A stretch of DNA of 64,000 nt from Ardenticatenia bacterium (GCA_030949995.1 JAUZRY010000079.1:1-64000), one strand, 5' to 3'; shown: positions 27,957 to 39,159, counted from the first letter of the stretch. The notes: a model not told the origin generated them from the sequence alone. Numbers and translations are program-made.

Positions 27957-30953
27957 ATGGAATGGCAGCGTGAACCAAACCCGATTCTTGAGACGTTGAC
28001 AGTGCTCTTGGAGAGCAGGGCAACCAGTCTGATCCTCTCCTTTATCGTCATCCCGGCCCTGCTGGTGGCCGCTCTCTGGTTGCCCCCTATCTCCATTGGC
28101 GAGCGGGTGCTGGACAACGAATTCGTCGCCATTCCCGAAAGTGGTGGCTCAGTCAATGACCCAGACGGCACCCAAGTGGTGTTCTTGGCCGAAGGCCTCT
28201 CGAAGCCGGTGAAGGCGACCATGAGCAGCGTGCCGCGGGTGGAGTTCCTGGCCGGCAACGTCTCCACAGCGCTGCGTTCGGCCGCGGCGGCCCTGCCGGC
28301 GCAGCTTGTTCTGAAAAGTCCCATTTATCAAGTGCGTCTCAAGGGCGAAGAGCCAACGGCCGTGGTCATCAACATCCCCATTCCCAACGACGCCGAGCCC
28401 TACGTGGTGCTTGACGTGTACGAGTGGACTGGTGACCAGTGGGCGTGGTTACCACACAAACTCTATGCCGAGGACGAACAGCTGGAGCTGCGCCTGAACC
28501 GCGTGCCCCGCACCTTTGCCGTGGTCCAAGCCCAGCGAACGGTGGCCTCCGTGGGCGCGGACATTCAACGAACAGGGGACTTCGTGGCCCGAGCTGGCCC
28601 CGCGTTGACGGAAGCGTCGCCCAGGCTCTACATGATGAATGAAGATGGCACGATTAGCCAGCTTATGGCCGAGCCGGAGGGCCTGCGTGATAGCGGGGCC
28701 GTGATTGTGCCGTACTCCACAACCGCCAGGCAGACGGCATCATCCGAAGCGATTGGACGGACAACCTCCTCATCCAGCCCGATGTCTGGCAGAGCCACGT
28801 GGACCAGATCGTGGCCTTGGTGAACGAGCGCGGATACGCCGGCATCGAAGTGGATTACCGTAATGTGGACCCAACGCTCCGCGAGCACTTCACCGTGTTC
28901 GTGCGCACGCTGGCCGATCGGCTACACAAGCAGGGGAAACTATTGGTGGTGCGGGTGCCCACTCCCCGCCGCATTTCCGAAGACGAGTTTGACAGCGGGG
29001 CCTATGACCTGGTGGCCATTGGCCAGGCTGCTGACCAAGTGCACCTGACGGCGCCTGTGAACCCCGAGGCCTGGGTGCCCGGCGGTGACGTGGACGCTCT
29101 CCTCACCTGGGTAACGGGCAAGGTCAACCGGTACAAGTTGGCCGTGGTGGTGCCGACTGCCAGTTACGATCTCACCCAGGATGGGGAGCCCATGCCGATT
29201 CGCTACGAGGAAGCTGTTCGGGCGCTCAGCCAGGTGCGCCTGGCCGGCGTCGAACAGGGGATGGCCATGCCTGGCCAGCCCGTGCGCCTGGTGGTGAACG
29301 CCTTTCAGGACGACAATGTGCGCGACGATCCGACGACCCAGACGTATCAATTCACGTCCACTTCGCCTGACGGGCAATGGCGTGTCATTGTCCTGGCCAA
29401 TGCCGCCAGCCTAGGCCGGAAGCTCGACATCGTGGGACGGTACGCTGTGGGCGGCGTCGTGGTGCCTGACGCCGAGTACGCGGACCCGCGCGTGTGGGAC
29501 TTGTTGGCCGAATACCGCCAAGGGAGCGGCTCCCTCCCCTTCTTCGAGAACCAATTCGCCCTCGTGTGGCAACTGCGCAACGAACGGGGAGAGCAGATTT
29601 CCTCCCAAGTGCAGTCCCTGGATTCCGGCGAGGTGATGCTCCGGGCACCGGAGGAACCGGGGGTCTATCAGATCGCGGTGGCCATTTCCGACGACGGCGG
29701 GGCCACAACCTATGGCGATCCCGCGGCGCAGCGCATTGTGGTGCCGACGGCCACGCCCGAGCCGACCGCCACCCCTACGCCTACGCCGGCACCTTCTCCC
29801 ACGCCTGTGCCCCCGACGCCCACACCACGTCCCCGTGGGGGCGGTGGCAATCAGGGAGGCGGAAACCAGGCCGGCACGAAGCCGCCGCCGTCCTCGCCCC
29901 CGCCGCCCAGCACAGCGCCCAGTGGGCCCATGGCCTACGGCATTCAGGCCCACCTGATCTACCAGGACAAGGCGCGCATTATGCGCATGATTCAGGGGTT
30001 GGGCTTCAACTGGGTCAAGCAGCAAATCGAGTGGAAGGTCTTTGAGCCGGCCCCCCGGTCAAATCCAATGGGGCGAGATGGACTCAATTGTGGACGTTGC
30101 CCGGGCTCATGGCATCAAGGTGCTCTTCTCCATCGTCAAGGCGCCCAAGTGGGCCCGGCCGCCGGGCGCTGACCTGAGCGTGGAGGGACCGCCCGCCGAC
30201 CCACAGACCTATGCCAACTTCGTGCGGGCCGTGGCCGCGCGCTACTGTGGCAAGGGCGTGGACGCCATTGAAGTCTGGAATGAGCAGAACCTCCACTACG
30301 AGTGGGGCAATCAGCCCTTGAGTGCGGCCGCCTACATGGACTTGCTCAAACCGGCGTATCGGGCCATCAAGGAAGCCTGTCCCAGCATGATCGTCGTCAG
30401 TGGGGCCCTCACGCCGGCAGGCAATGTGGGGAACCTCGCCCGTGACGACGTGGAATACCTCCAGGAAATGTACAACTTTGGCCTGCGGCAGTACTCCGAC
30501 GCCATTGGCGCCCACCCGAGCGGCTACAACTGCCCTGTGGACGCTGATTGGCGCACGGTTCAGGACCCCACGGCCAAGTTCCGGGGGCCGTTTGACAACC
30601 GACATCGTTCTTGGTGCTTCCGGGGCACGATGGAGGGATATCGCAACGTGATGGTGGCCAACGGGGACGCCAACAAGAAGATCTGGGCCACGGAATTCGG
30701 GTGGGCCGTGGGGCCGGCTGTCAACCAGGCCTACGGCTATGCCGACGACAACACCTATGAGGAACAGGCCAAGTGGACGGTGCAGGCGTATCAGATGGCC
30801 CGCAACTGGGGATGGGTCGGAGGCATGTTCCTCTGGAACCTCAACTTCAAGATGGTGGCTCCTGGCTCTGAACAGGCCCAGTGGGGCATCGTGGACGAGT
30901 TCGGGAACCCGTTGCCCACCTACTACGCCCTTGCCAACATGCCCAAGCGATAA
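27957..30953 (+). CDS. Membrane-anchored GH18-like plus cellulase-like two-domain protein, broken by two frameshifts
   Basis: A predicted 998-residue exported protein. A signal-anchor helix (about 24-44) is followed by a beta-rich region. Next comes a GH18-like TIM barrel ([29 protein letters not shown]), a PT-rich and Gly/Asn-rich linker, and a GH5/GH39-like barrel from [13 protein letters not shown] with acid/base-type EVWNEQN and nucleophile-type [10 protein letters not shown]. In the GH18 domain the usual final Glu of the DxxDxE motif is Arg, so that domain may only bind glycan. Frame breaks at A2 28721-28722 (needs three) and C6 30051-30056 (needs five) are probable errors. GGAGGAG precedes ATG 27957. 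The target polysaccharide is unknown. Confidence 0.75.
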
Positions 30954-30971
30954 ACCGCGCGCGGGCGTTTG

Positions 30972-30999
30972 GAGCCCGGCGGCTCAAGCTGCCGGGCTC
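30972..30999 (+). terminator. Strong hairpin between the two glycoside-hydrolase genes
   Basis: GAGCCCGGCGGC and GCTGCCGGGCTC form a 12-bp stem around a TCAA loop. The T-tract is poor, so it may act as a weak terminator or mRNA-stability element. Confidence 0.45.
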
Positions 31000-31035
31000 G
31001 CCGTGTTGGCCTATTTTGTGAGCGAGGTGAAGCCC

Positions 31036-32430
31036 ATGTGGCACACGCTGCGAATGCTCCTGTTTGCCGGAATGGTGTTCCTGGCCGCCTGTGGGCGTTC
31101 GGCAGCCACACCACCCCCATCAACGCCCACGCTCAGCCAGGTGGTGGCCCAGGCGCTCAAGCCCACCTTCACGCCTGTGAACCCCGCCGGCAGTGAGACG
31201 CCTATGGCCCCGGCCCGCGCGGACGAAGGTGGGGCGCAGGCCGACGCCGTGCCCGCGACCACTCCCCCCACCGACACCCCCCCGACGCCCACCACATCGC
31301 CGGCGGCCACCGGGGGGCAAGCCGAGCCAACGGCGCCCGGAGAAATGCCCGAGCCCTCGCCACCGGCGCCCGGGGCAGTGAAGCGTTTCATGGCCTCGCC
31401 CGAGTACGGGATGCAGGCTTTCCTCTGGTGGCGCCCCGAGGTGGCCGATCGGGACGTACAGCTCATCAAGGAAGCCGGGTTCCAGTGGGTCAAACAGGAT
31501 TTTGCCTGGCGTGAGATCGAGGGCGCGGGCAAGGGAGTCTTCGACTGGTCGCGGGCTGACACTGTGGTGCAGTTGGCCCACGACAAGTACGGTCTCAAAA
31601 TCTTGGCCCGCGTGGACCGCCAGCCCGCCTGGGCAAACCCCAACTGCGCGGGCCCGGGCGAGATGGGGCCCCCTCTCAACCCCCAGGACTACGCTGACTT
31701 CCTGCGGGCCCTGGCGTCACGTTACCGGGGCAAGATCGCCGCGTATGCCATCTGGAACGAACCCAACTTGGCCCGCGAGTGGTGCAATCAGCCGCCCAAC
31801 CCGGCCGAGTACGTGCAGCTTCTCAAAATGGCCTACGAGGTGATCAAATCAGCCGACCCCAATGCCATCGTGATCAGCGCCGGGCTCACGCCTACGGGGG
31901 GGCCCATGCCCGTGGCCATGAACGACGTGGAGTACTTGGACGGCATGTACCGCGCGATGGGAGGGGACAGCGAGGGATACTTCGACGTGTTGGGGGCCCA
32001 TGCGCCCGGCTACAAGGCTCCTCCGGAGGTGAGCCCGGACGAGGTGGAGGCAAACCCCGACCTCTACGGGCGGGGGCGGTGGTTCACCTTCCGCCGCGTG
32101 GAGGACTTGCGAGAAGTCATGGAACGCTATGGTGACACCGGCCGCCAAGTGGCTATCTTGGAAATGGGATGGACGACTGACCCACGCCCTGATTCCCCCT
32201 ACTACTGGCATGCGGTGACCGAGGAGCAACAGGCCGACTACTTGGTGCGCGCGTACCGGTTCGCCAAGCGGAACTGGAGCCCTTGGATCGGGCTCATGTC
32301 CCTGATCTACATTTGTAACCCGGATTGGACGGAAAATGACGAGCAATACTACTGGTGCATCACCTACCCGGTTTACCCGAACACCGTCGTGCGTCCGGCG
32401 TATGAGGCCCTGAAGCAGATGGAGAAGTGA
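31036..32430 (+). CDS. Glycoside-hydrolase-like lipoprotein (GH5/GH39-type barrel)
   Basis: A 464-residue lipoprotein. Signal peptide with lipobox FLAAC is followed by a roughly 100-residue PT-rich spacer and a single TIM-barrel domain: YGMQAFLWWRPEVADRDVQL, FDWSRADTVVQLA, catalytic acid region AIWNEPNLAREW, and nucleophile-type VAILEMGWTT. It is clearly paralogous to the C-terminal barrel of the preceding protein ([13 protein letters not shown] versus NEPNLAREWCNQP), so the pair arose by tandem duplication. Several Trp residues in the barrel fit sugar stacking. Substrate unknown. Confidence 0.82.
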   Translation: MWHTLRMLLFAGMVFLAACGRSAATPPPSTPTLSQVVAQALKPTFTPVNPAGSETPMAPARADEGGAQADAVPATTPPTDTPPTPTTSPAATGGQAEPTAPGEMPEPSPPAPGAVKRFMASPEYGMQAFLWWRPEVADRDVQLIKEAGFQWVKQDFAWREIEGAGKGVFDWSRADTVVQLAHDKYGLKILARVDRQPAWANPNCAGPGEMGPPLNPQDYADFLRALASRYRGKIAAYAIWNEPNLAREWCNQPPNPAEYVQLLKMAYEVIKSADPNAIVISAGLTPTGGPMPVAMNDVEYLDGMYRAMGGDSEGYFDVLGAHAPGYKAPPEVSPDEVEANPDLYGRGRWFTFRRVEDLREVMERYGDTGRQVAILEMGWTTDPRPDSPYYWHAVTEEQQADYLVRAYRFAKRNWSPWIGLMSLIYICNPDWTENDEQYYWCITYPVYPNTVVRPAYEALKQMEK

Positions 32431-32507
32431 GCGCGGTGTGCTGAGGTGCGTGGAAGGCCCTGTGGGTGTTGCGCCGATCCAATCCCCACGAGGACCAGGG
32501 GGTGGCC

Positions 32508-34948
32508 GTGGACCTTGACTTGAACCTGTACCGGCGAGAAGTGACGGTGGTGGACGGAGAGCCGCCTGTCCGCCTGAGCGCCATTGACGTAGCCCCTCAG
32601 GCTATCCAGCGCACACTGGTCTTCCTGCACGGCTTCGGCGGCCACGCCCTCCAGTGGGCCCCCCAGCTCCAAGCGCTGGCGGCCGAGAACCGGGTCATTG
32701 CCATTGACCTTCGCGGTCATGGCCTGAGCGATTGTCCGGCGGGGCCTTACGACGTGAATACCCTGGTGACCGACATCGAGCGGGCGCTTCGCGCCTTGGA
32801 CGTGGAGCGTCCCTTTGTGCTCCTGGGCCACAGTTTTGGCGGTGCCCTGGCGGCCCTCTACGCCTATCGCCATCCCCAGGACGTGGAACGCCTCGTGCTT
32901 GTGGCCACAGCCGCGCGTCTCCGGCTTCACCGGGGGCTGGAGTGGGTCTTTCGGCTGCCGGCCCCGTTCCTCGAGCGTGTGCGCCGTGTGCTGAAACGCC
33001 ACTTCTTTGCCCCCGCGCGAGTGCTCAAATCCATGTACTTTGAGGCCATGTGCCGGTGGGATGGGGACCAGGTGTTTCCGGCCCTTGATCAGCCGGCCTT
33101 GGTCATTCAGGGCCATCGGGACATCGTGTTTCCCAAGGGAGATTACCGCCGCGTGGCCCGCCTGTTGCCCCACGCCGAAGAGGTGATCGTGCCGGTCTCG
33201 GCCCACTTGGTGCAGCTTGAGCGGGCTGATGCGGTGACCCGGGCCATTCGCCGTTTCCTGACCCCTGTGCCCCTCAGTTGGCGCGACGCCACCTCCCACA
33301 CGGCCCCCCTGACGGCCGAACGCCCCTGGGTGCGTTTTTACGATCCCGGCGTGCCGGCCACTATTGTGGTGCCCGACCAACCCCTGCACCGATTCCTGGA
33401 CGGGGCTGTGCGCCGTTTCGCCCGCCGGCCAGCCTTGCGCTTCGAGGGGCGGACCATCTCCTACAAGGCGTTCGAGGAGCGCGTGAACCGGTGTGCCAAT
33501 GCCCTGCTGGGGTTGGGGGTGCAACAGGGTGATCGGGTCGCGCTGCTGTTGCCCAACGTGCCCCAGTTCGCCATCGCCTGTTTTGGCGCCTGGCGCGCGG
33601 CGGCCGTAATCGTGCCCGTTGACCCGCGTCTGCCCGACGACGAGGTCCACCGTCTGCTCGAGATGGCCGACGCCCGTGTGCTCGTGGCCCTGGACGACCA
33701 GGCCGAGCGGGCAGCCGACCTGTGGCCCCTTCGGCGCACAGGAGATCGGGTGTTGGTGCTCACCGGGCGCGGCGACGAGGTGGGGCGCATGGGATGGCGT
33801 GGACATCACCGGCTCGATGAGGTCGACAACGTGATCCGGTGGCACGAGTGGTTGAGCGCCGCCGGCTACGCGCGCCCCCGCCTGCGCATCGCCCCTGACG
33901 AACTGGCCGCCATTCTCCTCACCGGCGGCACAACAGCCCCCCCTCCCGAGGAGTGATGCTCACACACCGTAACCTGGTGGCCAACACCGTGCAAACCCGC
34001 CACTGGTTTGCCAACGCCCGCGAGGGACACGAAGTCGTGCTGGCCGCTCTTCCCCTCGGTCACGCGTATGGGCTAATGACGTGCCTCACTGTGCCCGTGG
34101 CCCTTGCGGCCTCCGTGGTCTTGCTCCCCGAATTCGACCCCGAACAGGTCGCCCGCACCATCCAGCGGGAGCGGCCAACCCTCTTCCCTGGCGTGCCGGC
34201 CATATACGTGGCCCTGAACGCCCTGCCTGACGTGCGCCGATACGGGTTCGACTCCATTACAGCCTGTCTCAGCGGCTCCACCGGCTTGCCCCTCGAAGTC
34301 CAGGAGGCGTTTGAAAAGCTCACCAGAGGACGGCTCGTGGAGGGATACGGTCTGACCGAGGCATCGCCCATCACGCACGCCAACCCACTCTTCGGCACCC
34401 GCAAGGTGGGCACTATTGGGGTTCCATTGCCCAACACCGATGCCCGCGTTGTCGCCGTGGATGACCCGAACCGAGTGCTGGGGCCAGGGGAGATCGGCGA
34501 ACTCCAGGTGCGAGGCCCCCAAGTGATGCGGGGCTACTGGCAGGATGACCGGGCCACAGCAGCGGCCCTGCGCCCCGATGGGTGGCTGCGTACCGGTGAC
34601 CTGGCCCGCGTGGACGCCGACGGCTTCTTCCAAGTGGTGGAGCGCCGGTCTGACGCGGTGCGAGGGCCGGATGGCACGTTGCTTCTGCCCCGCGATGTGG
34701 AAGAAGTCCTCTACGAACACCCTGCCGTGCGAGAGGCGGCCGTGGTTATTCTCCGCCAGGGCCAGGATGTGGTGGTCAAGGCAGCCGTCGTTCCGTCGGA
34801 GCCCGGCCATCCCCCTGATCCTGCCACGCTCCGCACGTGGTTGGCCCGCCGCTTGCCGTCCTACTTGGTACCTGACGAGATTGTGCTGCGCGATACCTTG
34901 CCCCGCACACTGGTGGGCAAGGTGGTGCGGCGCGCGCTCTTCCCGTGA
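32508..34948 (+). CDS. Alpha/beta hydrolase-AMP-forming acyl-CoA ligase fusion, broken by one frameshift
   Basis: A predicted protein of about 812 residues. The N-terminal 260 residues are an alpha/beta hydrolase (VFLHGFGG oxyanion region, LLGHSFGGALA nucleophile elbow, late His in SAHLVQLE). The rest is an adenylate-forming enzyme: YKAFEERVNRCANALLGLGV, the P-loop-like TGGTTAP..RGVMLTHRNL, GYGLTEASP, DGWLRTGDLARVD, LPRTLVGKVVRR. The C7 run 33937-33943 breaks the P-loop; five or eight Cs restore it. The fusion suggests release of an acyl group from an ester and its activation as acyl-AMP/CoA. The start is uncertain: GTG 32508 has a purine-rich site, GTG 32466 is possible. Confidence 0.8.
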
Positions 34949-35033
34949 GCCGATCTTGCCCTCCACCCGGGAAGCACGCTAGGCTAGCATTGAAATGAGC
35001 TGACCCCGGGGAACGTGGGAGAGGAGTGATGCC

Positions 35034-36578
35034 GTGAACGCCATCAGGACCGTAACAGATGTGCCCCTCGACGTGATTGCCCTGAACCGGCTGGCCTTTG
35101 GTCCCCGCCCTGCCGACCGGGAAGCCTTCCGCAGCTTGGGCTCCTCCCCGGAGGAGCAACTGGCCGCTTACTTGGACATGCAATTGGCCCCAGATACCAT
35201 TGACGACACCCCCTGTGAGGCCCGACTGGCCGCCCAACACTTCCGCACGCTGGAGAAGTCCCTGGAAACTCTGTGGCAGGACCACTTCGTGGGAGGCAGC
35301 TCCCCCCCGGCCGACTTCACCGGTTCCCCTTGGGAGTGGCGTACGTTGCCCGTCCGCGAGACCGAAGCCGCCATGTTTATTCGGGCAATCTACAGTGAAC
35401 GCCAGTTGTTAGAAGTCATGGTCGAATTTTGGCACCATCATTTTAACGTCTACGCGTGGGATTATTGGATCGCGCCGGTCTTCGTCCACTACGACCGGGA
35501 TGTGATCCGCGCCCACGCGCTGGGCAACTTCCGCGAACTCCTGGAGGCCGTGGCCCGCAGCCCGGCCATGCTCTTTTACTTAGACAACGCCACCAGCTCG
35601 CGGGCCGGGCCAAACGAGAACTACGCCCGCGAGCTCTTCGAGCTCCACACTATGGGGGCTGAGAACTACTTGGGCGTGCGCCGACAGGACACCGTCCCCG
35701 GCTACCCGGATAGCCCCGTGGGCTACGTGGACGACGACGTGTACGAGACGACCCGGTGCTTCACCGGGTGGCGGGTAGCTGACGGCCGCTGGGGGGCGCC
35801 GAGCACCGGTCTCTTCTACTACGACGACGACTGGCACGACCGATTTCAGAAACGAGTCCTGGGGCGGTATATTCCCCCGGACCGTGGCATTGAAGATGGC
35901 CTGGAAGTCCTCGACGCCTTGGCCTCTCACCCCGGCACCGGACGTCACATCGCCCGCAAGCTCTGCCGGCGCTTGGTGAGCGACACGCCGCCGGAGAGCT
36001 TGGTCCAAAGGGCGGCCGATGTCTTCACGGCCAACTGGCAGGCGCCCGATCAGATCAAGCAGGTCGTGCGTACCATTGTGCTCTCTGAGGAGTTCCGTAC
36101 CACGTGGGGGGCCAAGGTGAAGCGTCCTTTTGAGCTGGTGGTGAGTGCCCTGCGGGCCTTGCAAGCCGACGTGGTGCCCACCGGCTCGTTCCTCTGGTGG
36201 TACGGTCAAATGGGCCAGCCCCTCTTCGCCTGGCGGGCGCCCAACGGGTACCCCGATGTGGCCCCGCCGTGGACCGGCTCCATCTCCCTGCTCCACCGGT
36301 GGCGCTTTCTCAATCGCCTCTTCGTCGGGCTGGACGGCGTGCAGCTCGACGTGCTGGGCCAAACGCCCGCCGAGCTCCAAACGCCGAACGCGCTGGTGGA
36401 TTTCTGGGCCCAACGTGTGTTGGGGCGTCCCCCTGACGAGGCCACGCGCCAGGAGGTGGTGGACTTCATGGCCCAAGGGCGCAATCCAGACTTGCCCCTG
36501 CCTGACGATGAGCGCGAGGGACGCCTGCCCTACATGATCGCCCTGTTGTTGATGAGCCCTGACTTTCAGTGGCGTTGA
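35034..36578 (+). CDS. DUF1800 family protein
   Basis: A 514-residue protein with the DUF1800 hallmarks: early ALNRLAFGPRPAD, FWHHHFNVY, a central NENYARELFELHTMG, FTGWRV, HIARKLCRRLVSD and late FLNRLF. The biochemical role is unknown. Members are almost always encoded next to a DUF1501 protein, as here (16-bp gap), and the pair is thought to act together in the envelope or periplasm. No clear signal peptide is visible in this member. GTG start behind GAGAGGAG. Confidence 0.88.
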   Translation: MNAIRTVTDVPLDVIALNRLAFGPRPADREAFRSLGSSPEEQLAAYLDMQLAPDTIDDTPCEARLAAQHFRTLEKSLETLWQDHFVGGSSPPADFTGSPWEWRTLPVRETEAAMFIRAIYSERQLLEVMVEFWHHHFNVYAWDYWIAPVFVHYDRDVIRAHALGNFRELLEAVARSPAMLFYLDNATSSRAGPNENYARELFELHTMGAENYLGVRRQDTVPGYPDSPVGYVDDDVYETTRCFTGWRVADGRWGAPSTGLFYYDDDWHDRFQKRVLGRYIPPDRGIEDGLEVLDALASHPGTGRHIARKLCRRLVSDTPPESLVQRAADVFTANWQAPDQIKQVVRTIVLSEEFRTTWGAKVKRPFELVVSALRALQADVVPTGSFLWWYGQMGQPLFAWRAPNGYPDVAPPWTGSISLLHRWRFLNRLFVGLDGVQLDVLGQTPAELQTPNALVDFWAQRVLGRPPDEATRQEVVDFMAQGRNPDLPLPDDEREGRLPYMIALLLMSPDFQWR

Positions 36579-36594
36579 TCCAGGAGGAAACCCC

Positions 36595-37914
36595 ATGCCC
36601 GACCTCACCCGCCGTCAGTTTCTCGTTGGTTGTTCGGCCGCCATTGCCGCTATGGCCGGCGCGCGGTTTGGCGCGCTGGCGTGGGCCAACCCGGAGACGG
36701 CTGCCACATCGGAAACCCTGGTGATCGTCTTCCTGCGAGGGGGATGTGATGGGCTCAACATCGTGCCCCCGCTGGCCGGCGATGATCGCCAATATTACGA
36801 GACCAAGCGCCCGTCGCTCCAAGTGCCGGCCTCGGGCAGTGACGCAGCCCTTCCTCTTGACGGCCAATTCGGCTTCCACCCGGCCTGTGCCCCCCTCCAC
36901 GACCTGTACCAGGATGGCAAGTTGGCCCTCGTGCTGGCGGTGGGGCTCACGGTGGACACGCGTAGTCACTTCGATGCCATGGACTACATCGAGTTGGGCA
37001 CGCCCGGCCGCAAGGACACCGGCACGGGCTGGCTGGCCCGGTACTTGGCCTCCTCCCCCCACGTCTCCTCGGCGTTGCTGTTGCCGGCCGTTGCCGCCGG
37101 CACCCTGAGGCCTACGGCGCTCCTGGGCGCTGACCAAGCTGTGGCCCTCAACGACTTGGACGCGCTCTCCTTCTACGGCCACTGGAAGTACCGCGATGCC
37201 CAGCGTTTGGCCCTCCGCCACATGTACCAGAGTGCCACATCGTGGCTCCACCGGGCCGGCGTCCAGACGCTGGACTTGGTGGACATCGTCGAAGCCCGCA
37301 AGCCGCCCTCGTATACCCCGGCCAATGGGGCTGTCTACCCGGACACCAGCTTCGGCAACCAGCTCAAGGTGCTCGCCCAGCTCATCAAGATGGAGGTGGG
37401 GCTCCACGTGGCCACGATTGACCTAGGTGGCTGGGACACGCACGCCTACCAGGGTGACGGTAGTGGCGGGTATTTCGCCTCACTGCTCGACGAGCTGGCC
37501 AGAGGGCTGACGGCTTTCTACACCGACCTCGACGTGGGCTACACAGACCGCTTGACTGTGGTGGTGCTCAGTGAGTTCGGGCGACGGCTGCGCGAAAATG
37601 CCAACGGGGGCACCGACCACGGCCACGGCAATGTCATGATGGTGCTGGGCAACCAGGTCAACGGCGGCCTCCACGGTCGGTGGCCCGGCCTCCACGAGGA
37701 CCAGCTCTACGACCGGGCAGACTTGGCCGTGACAACCGACTACCGCCAAGTGTTGAGCGAGATCGTCATCCGTCGGCTACAGAACCCCAACTTGGGCGCC
37801 ATTTTTCCGGGATACACGGAATATAAGCCCTTGGGAGTTGTTCGGGGCAATGACCTGCCCCCGCAATATGGGGAAACCGAACGCCGAGTGTTCCTCCCCT
37901 TCGTGGTGCGGTAA
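36595..37914 (+). CDS. DUF1501 family protein with Tat signal
   Basis: A 439-residue protein. An N-terminal twin-arginine signal (LTRRQFLVGCSAAIAAMAGA) indicates folded export. Sulfatase/phosphatase-superfamily-like motifs follow: LVIVFLRGGCDGLNIV, THFDAMDYIE-type region (RSHFDAMDYIE), IDLGGWDTHAYQG, VVLSEFGRRLREN and TDHGHGNVMMVLG. The His/Asp content suggests metal binding. Partner of the preceding DUF1800 gene; function unknown. AGGAGG is the ribosome-binding site. Confidence 0.88.
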   Translation: MPDLTRRQFLVGCSAAIAAMAGARFGALAWANPETAATSETLVIVFLRGGCDGLNIVPPLAGDDRQYYETKRPSLQVPASGSDAALPLDGQFGFHPACAPLHDLYQDGKLALVLAVGLTVDTRSHFDAMDYIELGTPGRKDTGTGWLARYLASSPHVSSALLLPAVAAGTLRPTALLGADQAVALNDLDALSFYGHWKYRDAQRLALRHMYQSATSWLHRAGVQTLDLVDIVEARKPPSYTPANGAVYPDTSFGNQLKVLAQLIKMEVGLHVATIDLGGWDTHAYQGDGSGGYFASLLDELARGLTAFYTDLDVGYTDRLTVVVLSEFGRRLRENANGGTDHGHGNVMMVLGNQVNGGLHGRWPGLHEDQLYDRADLAVTTDYRQVLSEIVIRRLQNPNLGAIFPGYTEYKPLGVVRGNDLPPQYGETERRVFLPFVVR

Positions 37915-37933
37915 GACACAAAGGAGTGTCACC

Positions 37934-38881
37934 ATGATGCGCCAACTCTTCCTCACCCTCTCCCAAAGTCGCCCCGTGGAGACGACCGTTTCCCGCGTGG
38001 GGCCGGTGCGTCGCATGACCCGCCGTTTTGTGGCCGGGGAGACCCGTGGTGAGGCCCTGCACGTGGCGCGGACCCTGAACGCCGATGGGCTGGCCGTCGC
38101 CCTTGACTACCTCGGGGAGAGCGTCAACGACCCGGACGAGGCCCGTGCCCATGCCGAGGAGTACGTGAGCCTGTTGAAGGCCATCCGGGCCCAAGGGGTC
38201 AACAGTGATGTCTCCCTCAAGCTGACGGGCATGGGGCTGGATGTGGACGAGGAACTCTGTTACCAGCACGTGCGCCGCGTCGTCGAGGTGGCCGACCGGC
38301 ACGGGAACAGCGTGGAGATTGACATGGAAGCCAGCCCCTACGTGGAGGCCACCCTCCGCCTCTACAAGCGCCTCCTCCGGGAGGGGTTCCGCAACGTGCT
38401 CGTGGCCATTCAGGCATACCTCTACCGCAGCGAGCACGACATACGCGATCTCATCGCCATTGGGGGGCGGGTGCGGCTGGTGAAGGGCGCCTATGCTGAG
38501 CCCCCCGGCGTGGCCTTTCCCCAGAAGCAGGACGTGGACGCCAACTTCGTGCGCCTGATGCGCCTCATGTTGGGCCCAGAGGCCCGGGCAACGGGGTTCT
38601 TCGCCGCCATCGCCACCCATGACGAGCCCATGATCCGCGCCACACTCGACTACGTGAGCGAGCAGCGCATCGGCCCGGAAGCGTTCGAGTTCCAGATGAT
38701 CTACGGCATTCGCCGCCGTCGCCAGCGCGAGTTGGCCGCCGAGGGGTACACGGTGCGGATCTACGTGCCCTACGGCACCCACTGGTATCCCTACTTCATG
38801 CGCCGCCTGGCCGAACGGCCGGCCAATCTCTTCTTCCTGCTCCGACACCTTGTTGAGTTGCCCGGCAGGAGGCCCAAGTGA
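37934..38881 (+). CDS. Proline dehydrogenase
   Basis: A 315-residue FAD enzyme that oxidises proline to pyrroline-5-carboxylate. The TIM barrel has LNADGLAVALDYLGESV, VSLKLTGMGLDVD, VEIDMEASPYVEATL, VAIQAYLYRSEHDI, RLVKGAYAEP, FAAIATHDEPM and EFQMIYGIRRRRQRELAAEG. This is the short monofunctional form (PRODH of the PutA/FadM family). It starts behind AAGGAG 19 bp after the DUF1501 stop, so it may be co-transcribed although functionally unrelated. No P5C dehydrogenase is in the window. Confidence 0.94.
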   Translation: MMRQLFLTLSQSRPVETTVSRVGPVRRMTRRFVAGETRGEALHVARTLNADGLAVALDYLGESVNDPDEARAHAEEYVSLLKAIRAQGVNSDVSLKLTGMGLDVDEELCYQHVRRVVEVADRHGNSVEIDMEASPYVEATLRLYKRLLREGFRNVLVAIQAYLYRSEHDIRDLIAIGGRVRLVKGAYAEPPGVAFPQKQDVDANFVRLMRLMLGPEARATGFFAAIATHDEPMIRATLDYVSEQRIGPEAFEFQMIYGIRRRRQRELAAEGYTVRIYVPYGTHWYPYFMRRLAERPANLFFLLRHLVELPGRRPK

Positions 38882-39073
38882 ATACTCCCGCATCGGTGGC
38901 CTCTTGGTGACCAGGCGTCGAGGGCTGGCTTGAAAGAAGCCGGAGGGCGCCTGGTGATTTTCTGGCCTGACCGGTTACCCCTGCCCCTGTTTCACTTCAG
39001 CAGCATGTCCACACCCCGTGACCGGCAGAGGCCGCACGGGGCGAATCCGGCTGCTCTTGTGACCTTCAGACCT

Positions 39074-39102
39074 TTGACACGATGTGCGCCTTCCGCTACA
39101 AT
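39074..39102 (+). promoter_or_regulatory. Promoter for alaS
   Basis: TTGACA (39074-39079), 17 bp, TACAAT (39097-39102): near-perfect sigma-A consensus, 57 bp before the alaS start. No T-box lies in between. Confidence 0.75.
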
Positions 39103-39159
39103 CCAAAACATACAAGCGGGTCGGCCGGTCAACGCGAGGGCACAGGTAGGGTGAAAGCA

